NCBI RefSeq assembly: GCF_000750955.1 | Contig: NZ_CCEJ010000001.1 | Span: 50,197-114,196, forward strand | DNA length: 64,000 bases | Origin: Criblamydia sequanensis CRIB-18 | GTDB taxonomy: Bacteria; Chlamydiota; Chlamydiia; Chlamydiales; Criblamydiaceae | Direction: 5' to 3' | Part shown: piece by piece, positions 17,801 to 26,442 of the stretch | How the letters are laid out: every line of letters begins with the position of its first letter | Numbering within the stretch: position 1 is the stretch's first letter | Position numbers and translations under genes: made by a program | Notes under the pieces: model-generated | Databases searched by the model: none | Told to the model about the DNA's origin: nothing | What the model saw: the letters and a program-made list of their open reading frames with translations, nothing else

Positions 17801-20233
17801 TTGCAAAACAGTGGCAATCGGTCCTAAATAAAGAATAGGGCCTGGTGTCTCCTTTAAAAGGTACATGAAAAACTCCGCCATCATACGGGTTTTCCCAAGG
17901 CCGGGTTGAGGAGCTAAAAGGACGCCCGGAATACCCCTTTGATGCAGATCAATCATTTTCGAAACGCAAATCTGCTGATAAAGCTTTAAGCATCTTTGAA
18001 AGTAGGATACTTCCCCTAAATCGCTTGGGCTTAATCTTAAAATTTCAGAAAGCGTATTGTGGAGGGGGCTTGGAAGATTAGATCCTGAGACGGCTTCTCT
18101 AAACTGTTGTTTATGGATTATCTTTCTAGTGTCTTGGATGACGGGAAAATTCAAAAAATCTAAAAGTTCGCATTTAAACTTGTCTTTAAAAGTATCTATA
18201 TCCGTGTAATTCATAAAAAGCAATTTGGTTCGCCCTTTTTTGCTTCTTTTTGTCTGAGGCTCATAATCAGTTTCGCAAGTTCTGTCAGATTCACTTGCAG
18301 CGCCAAGACCATTCTCTTTGGATCTTAAAACAATAAAAGGGATAACGTTACCGTCTTCTTGGAATTTAAACTGCGATCGATCTAAGGCAAGTTTAAATTG
18401 AACTTTTTGCTCAAGGTTGAGAAACCCGCTTTGTACGTCAACTATGGAAGCATCCTCACATAAATGGGAAAGAATTTTCTGAGAAAGATCATTTTGAGAA
18501 ATGAAGGAGACAGGCCAAAAACCGTTTTGAAAATAAAGGGTGCTTGCTACACATTCCATGCCGTTCTTATTTGATTTTAATAGAATTACCGGCTGTTTTT
18601 TTTGGAACCCTTGTTTTAAATTTATAAATTTCAAAGGATTTTCCTGAATCCAGGATAAGATATTCCTTCTTAGGCCATGAAGCATTTCAATATTTGATTT
18701 AGAGACCAATCTGTCTTCAAGGTCTTCATCTATGGCTTCCTCTTCACTTTCTTCTTCATCAATACCGCTAAGAAGGGCTTTAAATTTTCTTGAATTGATG
18801 AATTCTAAATTATCTCTTGCGGAAACTTTAACCCAGGGTATTGCCTTTGTTATAAAATGCATGAAGCAGCTTTCAATTATTTTAAAAGCCCCTTCTTCAT
18901 AGCTTGCGAAGCACTCTTCCAGTCTCGAAAATAAAGTTTGCACCACTTTTTGATCTAAGCTAAAGGGGGCAACCTTAAACTCACCGCTTTCAAAGTTGTC
19001 TCTAAAGCATATTTGAATGGCTTCTTTTTCTTCTTCAAACCATGTTAAAGTCAGGCCGACAAGCTCTTTATAACAAGATTGAATGGTATCGAGGGTGATT
19101 TCAGAGGCTTGCTTTAATAATTTTGTTAACGCGATAGGTTTTGTTCTTCCACTCAATACCTCTAAGCCAGAATATCTAGTGGCAGGTATTCTTTTGGTAC
19201 GCTTTCTTTTTCTTGTAAGAGCTGCCGGAATAAGCTGAACAGGATCGCTGTTTGTTAGAGAAGTGCCAATAGAATCAAGGGTTTCAAGCTCCCATTTTAA
19301 TATGGAAGCAATCATCTCTTCTTCAGTACCCTCTCTTTTAAAATAGGTAGAGAGCTCAAGGGCAAGAGATGAAGCAAAAACATTGGTAGCATCGTAGAGT
19401 TTAAGAGAACAGATTGAACTATCTGCAGAGTCTAAGCTTTCTCTAAAAACCGAAGTCATATTTTTTAGAATTTTAATTAATTCTATTTGGTGCGAATTTT
19501 TGACAGGCTGTTCATCCAAGCGCTCAATTTTTGAAACCATTTCTTTGAGCTGTATTAGAATCGATCCGTAGTGTGTTCCGTTTTTTAAGCCAAGAATAAG
19601 ATTGGACAAGGATTTGGAAATATAATTTAATGCTACAAGATTGCTATCCAAAGAGAGATTTGCATGAAAAATTGCAGATCCGAAAAAAGAAAATTGCGAA
19701 TGATTATTTATGTTTTGAAGGATAAAACCATAGATCGCTCTTACAAAATTTTGTTTTAATATGATGTCCCCGCTATAGGGCACTTTTGTAAAGCAAAGGC
19801 CGTAAAAGATAAGAATTTCTAATGGAGGGGAGGGTTCCTGGCTAACTATTTCATTTAGCGTATAAAGCGCTTCAATAAAGGAGTGTGTTGCCATTAAAGA
19901 GTGGGCTTTAAGTAATTTTATGTACTTGCTATGCCCAAAGGATTCAAGGTTATGCAAGATCGCAAATCCTTTATGAACTTTATTATTTAAAAAATAGGCG
20001 ATGCCAAGGCTTGCAAGAATTTCCAAATCAGATGAATTTGAGCTATCTTTAAATGTTTTGATGTAATCAAGAGCATTTTTGTACTGAAACTTGACAAGAA
20101 AATTATTGAATTTTTGAGAGCTGAACTGAGGCCTTGTTCTCTCAATATCCATAGGGGTTGAAAGAGTGTCTGGAACAAATTGTTCAGGATAAATTTGAGG
20201 TAAGGGGTCACCTGAGGGGAAAGTGCATTGCAT
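14834..20233 (-). CDS. Giant protein with TPR-like repeats, SNF2-type helicase and OTU-like C-terminus
   Basis: Of 1799 residues, the N-terminal third is a helical TPR-like solenoid. A conserved pre-helicase region (about 540-700) follows. The helicase shows Walker A in PQPGLGKTRMM (about 775-785), motif II as VDEAQK (about 1028), motif III as STGTPF (about 1066), and in the second lobe GVVFFVDEK and QSMSRINRL (about 1380), the SNF2-type arginine-finger motif. Basic clusters RKRKRTKR (about 343) and KRSKKGRTK (about 666) resemble nuclear localisation signals. An acidic low-complexity linker leads to a C-terminal domain (about 1630-1799) ending IFHYDLLFP, like OTU proteases, but with alanine where the catalytic cysteine is expected. 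It is the last gene of the paralogous cluster. Nuclear action in the host is inference. Confidence 0.78.
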   Translation of the reverse strand: MQCTFPSGDPLPQIYPEQFVPDTLSTPMDIERTRPQFSSQKFNNFLVKFQYKNALDYIKTFKDSSNSSDLEILASLGIAYFLNNKVHKGFAILHNLESFGHSKYIKLLKAHSLMATHSFIEALYTLNEIVSQEPSPPLEILIFYGLCFTKVPYSGDIILKQNFVRAIYGFILQNINNHSQFSFFGSAIFHANLSLDSNLVALNYISKSLSNLILGLKNGTHYGSILIQLKEMVSKIERLDEQPVKNSHQIELIKILKNMTSVFRESLDSADSSICSLKLYDATNVFASSLALELSTYFKREGTEEEMIASILKWELETLDSIGTSLTNSDPVQLIPAALTRKRKRTKRIPATRYSGLEVLSGRTKPIALTKLLKQASEITLDTIQSCYKELVGLTLTWFEEEKEAIQICFRDNFESGEFKVAPFSLDQKVVQTLFSRLEECFASYEEGAFKIIESCFMHFITKAIPWVKVSARDNLEFINSRKFKALLSGIDEEESEEEAIDEDLEDRLVSKSNIEMLHGLRRNILSWIQENPLKFINLKQGFQKKQPVILLKSNKNGMECVASTLYFQNGFWPVSFISQNDLSQKILSHLCEDASIVDVQSGFLNLEQKVQFKLALDRSQFKFQEDGNVIPFIVLRSKENGLGAASESDRTCETDYEPQTKRSKKGRTKLLFMNYTDIDTFKDKFKCELLDFLNFPVIQDTRKIIHKQQFREAVSGSNLPSPLHNTLSEILRLSPSDLGEVSYFQRCLKLYQQICVSKMIDLHQRGIPGVLLAPQPGLGKTRMMAEFFMYLLKETPGPILYLGPIATVLQSIQEFQRSFSESILDLLDEIIKTLPSFTFEELALDGFLSSKVFFSCVQKQISSYSLKKVQIEKEIKEGEERVALIESLRVALSEKTKKEKQVLDYKLVALKETLALIGSSLDKLEAYKNSILKLSRDNHYSHILEPSNLQLDNDPDIFEKCFGNKCYTLISFDIFNDFIDKPTWEKNYCFSKKRAELSEKSCIVFLNLETLDKKELGLADMPWQAIGVDEAQKIANATTKHYKLVNELILSTKEKFSRPFVLLSTGTPFINDVSELTTYLNLFAPQRQRNQSPEILSMVAIANQLEIKKRRFLTKLSSYFEKPSKKKDAKEDLFKELLALFSLSESFKTTLNAVSIRVTREEVVKRYEEKLPKIIPSMITPSLEHFEEQKNCINEIEKTYHEKLKSKVKSIDGSLKFFIAYVKRIWRVAFHPKMKVELEERNRLSANLSRKSQGELLEFAKESALLTEIFDLANEDYYNGEFSKKLEKGVVFFVDEKAIGYAFKNLVSGLFDAEAHIITGEDEAEYRKIIIDGFEREMKKGERRALILLIQSSGLAYNISKNGSFAYFFCGDFRSAEVEQSMSRINRLNSLKEFIVLYEFDIPPVGKRILWHRSKKETFEGYYLNELTSENLPELFMKLYHGLYKSLNFPFYKGTKKRVRQNLKAFFNKEIESGKNLYLKKIQEKNPLLVEPSEGVEEDLALEENPQEDLELEAQEALMTLGQVRRESFFPQRQQDDYEPTFDRVSISDPLEESLFGLNESDSESTLNEGAAPSRPAKGKEKVGKSLNELAEERALEEKEQKKIENFLLKSHLNSEIIRDSIIETTLPFERKKWWILPLCVHGEVLNPKPLEEEEEGEIREKPAFCHNLEKALQAGMRLVNAPILEVSQALPHLSGIGLTARTSLYDLKKAHPAVDKLLFDLLQKNTRNDLSIEALKDIIINMGLYVSIYKVVSKEGQTEILKIPFVPQRSAGDREVVLLELGSGSIFHYDLLFPFGV

Positions 20234-20270
20234 AGGATTAGCGCCTTTTTAGGGAATAATTAAATTACAT

Positions 20271-20303
20271 GAAAACTCAACCTATAGTAACTATAGGTTG
20301 AGT
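20271..20303 (-). terminator. Terminator after the RS-domain gene
   Basis: A perfect 14-bp inverted repeat (20275-20288 and 20290-20303) around a single central base lies 12 bases past the stop codon at 20315. Read on the minus strand it is followed by TTTTC. The hairpin is strong even though the T tail is short. It suggests that the SNF2 gene just downstream has its own promoter or depends on readthrough. Confidence 0.7.
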
Positions 20304-20314
20304 AAAGGTTATTT

Positions 20315-22630
20315 TTATGATTCTGGGTAAAGCAAATCAAAGTGATAAGTGCCATCATTTAATTTGGTTTGAAGAAGCCTGATTGTTCTTGTAGACTGCA
20401 TGTCGTGTCCCGGAATCGTGATAGGCTCATAAGGCTCACCTTTAGAACGAGCTAAAGCGACATCTTCAGTTCTAAAAATTTTAATAACAAAACCCTTGTT
20501 TTTAAGAGCTTCAAGAAGGGGGCCGTCAATCAGTAAATCGGTATACCCTGGAAGAATGTGATTTTTTTGTTGCAATCCTTTCCAAAGCCATCTGTAAACG
20601 TAGTAAAATACCCCGCCTGAGGTATTGTGCGTTCCCTCTTCTTGCAGATTCGAAACCTGAATGGATTGGGTTTTAAATCGAATTTTGTTTAAAGACTGAT
20701 CAGGACTCAATCTTGCGATCATGTGAGGGGCGGGTTGGCTATAAGTCCGCATGTCTTTTTGATTTAGCAAGTCCAATTTATCATTCGCTTCACGTACGTT
20801 TCTTTTTATAAAACTTCTAGCTTGTTCCGAATTTTTTGGAAGAGTCGGGTTTTTTTTATCGGGTACACCCCGCATTTCCGTTTTTCTTGGCTGAATGAAA
20901 AACTCATCCAAATTAAACCCTGCAATCAAAGATTCACAGAAGTTTGATTTATCTCCCTGCCAATCTACCGGATATAGCTTTATACTTCGCCATTTTAAGG
21001 GGACTATACGATAAGAAACATTCTGAATAACATCTTTAGATAAAAGCTTAGGAATGCCTATACGACAAGTCATTAAAGATTCTTCTGACAATCCGTTACT
21101 TAGAAGAGACTTGGTTAAAAAATCCGCCCCTGACCTTAAAGTTGGAAAAATATCGGCAGGTGTTTTTGGATCTTTTCTCTCAATCATTTGAGAACTCTCT
21201 GAAGATGAGACGCTTCCCGCATCCAATTGTTTTTCTTGGTGGGCAACACTTAACGATCCCACTTCTTCATCTCTTGATATGGGTCGCTCATCCTTGTTTG
21301 TATGGCTTGCCAATCTTCTTTTTTTGCGCGACAATTCATCTTCTGAATAAGGCCTTGGCTTTTGAAACTCTTTTTCTCTGATAGATTTTTCATCTTTAGA
21401 GTCTTCTTTCGATCGATATGAGCTGCTTGATTCATATCTTGAGCTATAAGATCCGCGAGAACTTGGAGAGGAGGATCTGTCGTTTGATCTTTCACCTCTG
21501 AAGTAAGAACTATCTTCGTAAGAATTGCTAGATCTAGAGTAATGACTGTCTCTTGAATGATCTGATCTTGAAGTTGATGAATCTCTTAAGCTTTCAGATG
21601 ATCTTTTCCTTGAGCTTCTTGATTCTTTTTCTCTAGAGGAACTTTGAGAATTTCTTTCATGATCCCTGTCCCTGCTTGAAGAATGCGAGGATCTTTTGTC
21701 TTCTTCCCGCTCATTTCTAGAGGATCTCGAGTCTCTTCTCGATTCTTGGGAAGATTCTTTTTCTCTTGATGAACGTTTTTGTCTAGAAGAGGAAGCCTCT
21801 TCATTTTTTTTAGATGAACTTGAAGAGCTTCCGATACCCATATTTTTTTCGTGCGAGCATAAAGGAGAGACTCTATCTTTTAAAAAAGAAGTTGTAGGAA
21901 GAACTTCCTCAGGAGAGGATTCTTCTTTTTCTTGAGGAGCTGGGGTTGGAAGAATAGAGTTTAGGGGGCTGCTTAAATTATCTTCAAGCTCGCTTGAGCT
22001 TAAAGGAGTGATTCTGCCTTGTAAAGAAGGAGTTTCATGAAGAACCGCTTCCCCGGAAGATTCTTCTTTTTCTTGAGGAGCTGGGGTTGAAACTTTATCT
22101 TCTAAAAGGTTTTTTTCAGGGCGATCCGATTCTTCTTCTTCTGCAGCTTCCTCTGATGAAATAGAACTTAAATTAGACTTTGGGCCTGAAGTACTGATTT
22201 CCGGTTCTTCTCTTGCAATTTCTGCTCTTTTGGCGGCGAGCTTGTTTTGTTCTTCTTTCGCCTCTCTTTTACGTTTCCTGCAAGATACAAGGAGTTCTCT
22301 TGCCATTTCATTCGGGTTTCCGATCTCCTTTAAGTAGTGGATAGCTAATTTATTTAGACCTTGCGCAAAAAGGGTTTTAGCATAGAGATAATAAGGGGTA
22401 TCATCAAAAATATTTTTTGAAAAAGCCTGGCAAAGAAGGTCTTTTGCCTTCACATACTCTCCGGCTTCGATATGAGATTCAATCTGACGGATAAGATCTA
22501 CAGGAGTTTCTGGAGTATTGTCTCCTATTTCGCCTTCTTCAAGCTCAAAGGATTTAGGAATTATTAGATCAGTGGGAGGATACTGGGTCATCCCAAGGAA
22601 AAGACAAGGACTTAATGGTTGTTGCTGCAT
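20315..22630 (-). CDS. RS-domain protein with OTU-like C-terminal domain
   Basis: A 771-residue protein with four parts. Residues about 35-120 are TPR-like and end in RKRKREAK, a basic cluster. Residues about 165-260 are acidic and contain two imperfect 47-residue repeats starting PAPQEKEESS. Residues about 265-420 form an arginine/serine-rich domain dense in SR, RS and SSRD units, very like eukaryotic SR splicing factors. The last 220 residues resemble an OTU deubiquitinase domain ending YHFDLLYP; the expected DGNC-type active site reads GDKSNFCESL, with Asn at the cysteine position and a Cys two residues later. AGGA precedes the ATG. It shares the C-terminal domain with the SNF2 gene downstream. 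Function is unknown; phosphorylation of the RS domain by host kinases is possible. Confidence 0.7.
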   Translation of the reverse strand: MQQQPLSPCLFLGMTQYPPTDLIIPKSFELEEGEIGDNTPETPVDLIRQIESHIEAGEYVKAKDLLCQAFSKNIFDDTPYYLYAKTLFAQGLNKLAIHYLKEIGNPNEMARELLVSCRKRKREAKEEQNKLAAKRAEIAREEPEISTSGPKSNLSSISSEEAAEEEESDRPEKNLLEDKVSTPAPQEKEESSGEAVLHETPSLQGRITPLSSSELEDNLSSPLNSILPTPAPQEKEESSPEEVLPTTSFLKDRVSPLCSHEKNMGIGSSSSSSKKNEEASSSRQKRSSREKESSQESRRDSRSSRNEREEDKRSSHSSSRDRDHERNSQSSSREKESRSSRKRSSESLRDSSTSRSDHSRDSHYSRSSNSYEDSSYFRGERSNDRSSSPSSRGSYSSRYESSSSYRSKEDSKDEKSIREKEFQKPRPYSEDELSRKKRRLASHTNKDERPISRDEEVGSLSVAHQEKQLDAGSVSSSESSQMIERKDPKTPADIFPTLRSGADFLTKSLLSNGLSEESLMTCRIGIPKLLSKDVIQNVSYRIVPLKWRSIKLYPVDWQGDKSNFCESLIAGFNLDEFFIQPRKTEMRGVPDKKNPTLPKNSEQARSFIKRNVREANDKLDLLNQKDMRTYSQPAPHMIARLSPDQSLNKIRFKTQSIQVSNLQEEGTHNTSGGVFYYVYRWLWKGLQQKNHILPGYTDLLIDGPLLEALKNKGFVIKIFRTEDVALARSKGEPYEPITIPGHDMQSTRTIRLLQTKLNDGTYHFDLLYPES

Positions 22631-22760
22631 TTTGTATTCCTAATTTTATTACATGATAATATAATTATTTCTAGTAATGATAAAGAATTGTTAAAATTTA
22701 AAAAAGAGTTAATTTTTACTAAAAAAATTATTCTAATCATTATTAAAAAATGTTTAACAT

Positions 22761-25700
22761 CTATTTTTCTTTAATTAAAAAAAGATCTTCGGGTTTAATT
22801 ACAATTTCGCCTAAAAGTGATTTATTAGAAATTTTTTTTGACTCGGGGGCATCTTTTTTTCTCTTCTTAGACAAAGTTGCGATTTTCTGAGATAAGTTTT
22901 CTAAATAGTTTGTATCTGAAAGTGTTTGATTTGGAATAGGTCCAACATGCATTCTTTTCTTGCTTCCGCTGCCTTTAAAATCAGAGGGCAATGCATAATT
23001 TGGTTTTTTTAAATCTAAAATTAATTGTTTTGCATCTTCTTTTATAAATGAATGTAAAATAAAGATGGTTTCTTCAAAAAAGATAATACGGGGTTTTTCT
23101 GATTTTAGAAAATATTGATTGATTTGTTCTAATAAATTTTTGAAGCGCACCTGCACTCTCTCTTCCTCATCCCTGTATTCGATTTCTTTTAAGCCATCAG
23201 ATTCTTCTGTAAATTTTTGTTTCTCTCTTAAATAAGTCTCATTCATTAAAAAGAGCACCTTCAATAAAGAATAAGTGATTTTTAAATCATAATTGTTACT
23301 GACGGTATCGACAACATTATTTAAAATTTCTTCGAAAGTGGATTTGAAAGATCTGAATATAGGGGGGGAGGCCCAGGAGATCTCCCTGAATGTCAGCTTT
23401 TCGATCAGAAAAAGCTCCTCCAAAATAAATTCTGTTTTTTCCTGTAAGTAGAGAGTTGGATAATGAAAATTATTTTTATTAACTTGCCATTCATTGAATC
23501 CCAAAATAATGACTTTTGTTTCCGTAGAGTCATTCGGACATGGGGAAAAACTTTTTAGAAAAGCAGTAAAGGTAGGGATGGGCTCGTCAAGCTGGGTTGG
23601 AAACATAAATAAATTTAAATTTGAAGCCCTTTCCTCGATAATTATTTTAACTCGGCTTAAGAGATCAATTAAATCTTTCAATTCTTGAAATTTAGCTTCT
23701 CTTTGTTCTTTTTCTTCCAAAGTTAAATTTATATTTTGAAAACTTTGTTTATATTCAATAAGCTCTTCTTTAAAAAAGGCCCTAATACTTTTATAATCAG
23801 AATTAAAAACATTTATTTTATAAGAATTTAAATCAGTTAAAGTACTCCATGTATTCAAGAAATGAAGTATCGCTTGTTTTTTTAATTCTTTAAGGAAAGC
23901 GCCTTTGATGTTTTCATCAAGGACAAGCAAAAAAGGGCTTTTTAACGAATCGGTTTGATTTATTAAAATCGAAAATAAGTTTGCGGCTCCTGTTCTAAGG
24001 TTCGATTTTAGAAAAAGAGGCCTGCTTTTAAAAGTTTGTTCCAAAAGAGGGGGAAGACTTGGTAATTTTGGGAAGGAAAGGAACGAAGTTTCAGCAAAAG
24101 TTCGATTTAGGGCGGAAAAAGCTTGGGCATTAACAAGGTTGAAAGAGTTTTCTTCCACTTTGAAAGTAAAGTCATTTACTTCCTCAATTAATGTAACGCC
24201 TTGCAATCTCACAAAGACTTGATTTTTTTTTTGAGATATAAAATTTAAAAGGCATGAAAGCCCTTTTCGATTAATTCCTAGTAGTTCATGAAGCTCTCCC
24301 AAACAAACGTCTGGTAAAGCAGTTTTCTTTATTTCAATATTTGATTCTTTAATCGAGATCGCAAAAGGAGAAATAAAAACCACATTTTTTGGGGTAATTT
24401 TTAGGGAGATATAGAAAATTGAAGGAGGCAGAAGGTCTTCAAATGGCGTTCCGAATTGGATATGTCTTAAAGTCACATAGTAAACAAAGTCTAAGAGTTC
24501 GTTTATAGGAAAGATGGGGTGGCAGGCCTCTAATCGGCTAACAAGTACTGAAAACCGAGAGGTTTTAAAAATAGGGATTAGCTCCGGGTATTTTTCGTAG
24601 ATGCTATAAAAGCTTTCACCTATTTGAGGTGAAAGGGGGAGAAAATTTGAGATCAAGAGCTTTGAAAAATAAAGCGATTCAGATTTTCTTTGCGGATTAG
24701 TCATTACAAAATTATAGAGCTTTTCTAAGTATTCATCACTTTTTTCGCTTGGAAAAGGAATGCCGAAAATCCCATACTTTTTAAAAGTTTCCTCTAAGAG
24801 GCTTCTAAGATCAGGGTCAAAAAAAAGATTCTTTACTAATAGACCTGCAGATTTTTTAAATTCTAAAATTTCCTCTTCTTTTGATAAATTTAAAGGAATC
24901 TGAGGGGATAAAAAAGGAAGATTTGCGCTTCGAGGCATAATAGAGCCGATCTCAAGTTCTTCCTCCTCCTCTTCATCATCTTTAAATTTTTTTTCACTTA
25001 GGGTGGGTTCAGAAACAGTCGACATAAGTCTTTCGTTATAATATTTAAACTTCCCGCCATATTCTTTTTTTTCAAAGTCTGAAAATAGTTCACTTCGATT
25101 CAACATCATTAAAGCAAGTTCTGAATATCCTAAACTGCCGAATGCATCAAAGATAAAAAGACACTCTTGCTTATTTAAAAGATTTCGAGAAAGCATTTTA
25201 GAAAAAATAATCGAGGCTTCTAGCGGCATGGCTTTTTTTAAAGCAGAAAATCCCCAAGCCATTAAAACTTCCTTTGATTCGCATTTGGTGTAATCTAACC
25301 CTCTAGACGCTTCAAAACATTGGTTAAAATTTTTTTCTGCATAATAGGCAAGGATAAGGCAATACTTAGCAAAAGTTGGGTCCAAGAAAGGCAATCTATC
25401 TAACATCTTTTTAGAAAGTTCGATGACAATTTTATATCGTTCAATCCTTCCAAGATACCGCAGAACTTGCCTGTAAGGTTCTAAGAGTTGGACTCTCTTT
25501 CTGATCAAATAATTGAAACAGGCCTTTAGAGGTTTAATTGTATCTTCCTTGCAATAGAACTGAATAATATCTAAAACATGAAAACCAGCTTCCGGCAGGT
25601 CATTAGGGTATAGTAATTCCCCATAGGTGAAGGCATCTGCTATTTTTTCAAGTTTAAGGCTAAGAAAGTAGAGTTTTTCCAAAGCTTCTTTTCTTTCATT

Positions 25701-26321
25701 CTTATCGGCATCTCGATGAAAGTAAGCGCGAAAGTAACATTTAAGACTCTCATCAAAGCTATTTCTTGAAAATTGCAACCCTGCAATTTGTAATAAAATA
25801 GAAACCTTAGGGCTGCTAATATGTTGAAAAGCCTCTATCGCAAAATCAGCCATATTTGTTTGAAGGTAAAGAAACCCTAAATTTTCATAGGCTTCTTCTC
25901 TCGTAGAAGGGTGTGATGCCGCCGCAAGCAGGGCATTTTTCGAAAGGGTGCAATAATCAGCCTCTTTATCTTCTAGCTGAATTTCTTTTGCAATTATGCC
26001 AGTCAAAAGAATGGCTTCAGGAGAATCCGTCTGATTTGTTTGAGCCTTAAGTAAAATCTGCAAGGCTTCTTTTTTCTTCCCTTCCTGAAACAAACGTTTT
26101 GCTTTCGTAAGCATAAAACTTGGTAGATCGTAGTACAGCTCTACTTCTTCTTGACTTTGCAAAGTGAAACTTTCGCTTAAAACCCTTTGGTAGGTGTGGG
26201 TTGTTTCCATAGTTGGTCTTGCAGTTGGTTCAACAGTACTTCGTCCAACAGTGTCTACTACAGGACTTTGTATATTTAATTCTGTGATAAATGTTTTTTT
26301 AAAATCGTATTGATTATGCAT
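22761..26321 (-). CDS. Giant TPR-like protein with degenerate helicase-like domain (1186 residues)
   Basis: Residues about 35-450 are helical repeats of TPR type (for example EAYENLGFLYLQTNMADFAI). An acidic stretch (DDEEEEEELE, about 445) separates them from a middle domain that appears related to the pre-helicase region of the 1799-residue paralogue. Near residue 777 LFLKSNLRTGAANLF occupies the place of the Walker A segment LLAPQPGLGKT, and near 939 VIILGFNEW occupies the place of the DEAQ motif, so ATP binding is unlikely. The C-terminus has a basic cluster, SKKRKKDAPESKK (about 1145). AAAGG lies 5 bases before the ATG. It is probably a regulatory or scaffold paralogue. The homology is judged by eye and needs profile comparison. 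Confidence 0.68.
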   Translation of the reverse strand: MHNQYDFKKTFITELNIQSPVVDTVGRSTVEPTARPTMETTHTYQRVLSESFTLQSQEEVELYYDLPSFMLTKAKRLFQEGKKKEALQILLKAQTNQTDSPEAILLTGIIAKEIQLEDKEADYCTLSKNALLAAASHPSTREEAYENLGFLYLQTNMADFAIEAFQHISSPKVSILLQIAGLQFSRNSFDESLKCYFRAYFHRDADKNERKEALEKLYFLSLKLEKIADAFTYGELLYPNDLPEAGFHVLDIIQFYCKEDTIKPLKACFNYLIRKRVQLLEPYRQVLRYLGRIERYKIVIELSKKMLDRLPFLDPTFAKYCLILAYYAEKNFNQCFEASRGLDYTKCESKEVLMAWGFSALKKAMPLEASIIFSKMLSRNLLNKQECLFIFDAFGSLGYSELALMMLNRSELFSDFEKKEYGGKFKYYNERLMSTVSEPTLSEKKFKDDEEEEEELEIGSIMPRSANLPFLSPQIPLNLSKEEEILEFKKSAGLLVKNLFFDPDLRSLLEETFKKYGIFGIPFPSEKSDEYLEKLYNFVMTNPQRKSESLYFSKLLISNFLPLSPQIGESFYSIYEKYPELIPIFKTSRFSVLVSRLEACHPIFPINELLDFVYYVTLRHIQFGTPFEDLLPPSIFYISLKITPKNVVFISPFAISIKESNIEIKKTALPDVCLGELHELLGINRKGLSCLLNFISQKKNQVFVRLQGVTLIEEVNDFTFKVEENSFNLVNAQAFSALNRTFAETSFLSFPKLPSLPPLLEQTFKSRPLFLKSNLRTGAANLFSILINQTDSLKSPFLLVLDENIKGAFLKELKKQAILHFLNTWSTLTDLNSYKINVFNSDYKSIRAFFKEELIEYKQSFQNINLTLEEKEQREAKFQELKDLIDLLSRVKIIIEERASNLNLFMFPTQLDEPIPTFTAFLKSFSPCPNDSTETKVIILGFNEWQVNKNNFHYPTLYLQEKTEFILEELFLIEKLTFREISWASPPIFRSFKSTFEEILNNVVDTVSNNYDLKITYSLLKVLFLMNETYLREKQKFTEESDGLKEIEYRDEEERVQVRFKNLLEQINQYFLKSEKPRIIFFEETIFILHSFIKEDAKQLILDLKKPNYALPSDFKGSGSKKRMHVGPIPNQTLSDTNYLENLSQKIATLSKKRKKDAPESKKISNKSLLGEIVIKPEDLFLIKEK

Positions 26322-26442
26322 ACCGACCTTTAGATAAAATCAAGGATAGGGTTTTTTCTAAAAAAACATTAAAGAAAGATTAAATTCCAATCAACACGCT
26401 AATAATAGGAAAAGTCATTAATTAAAAATTAATGTATAAGTT

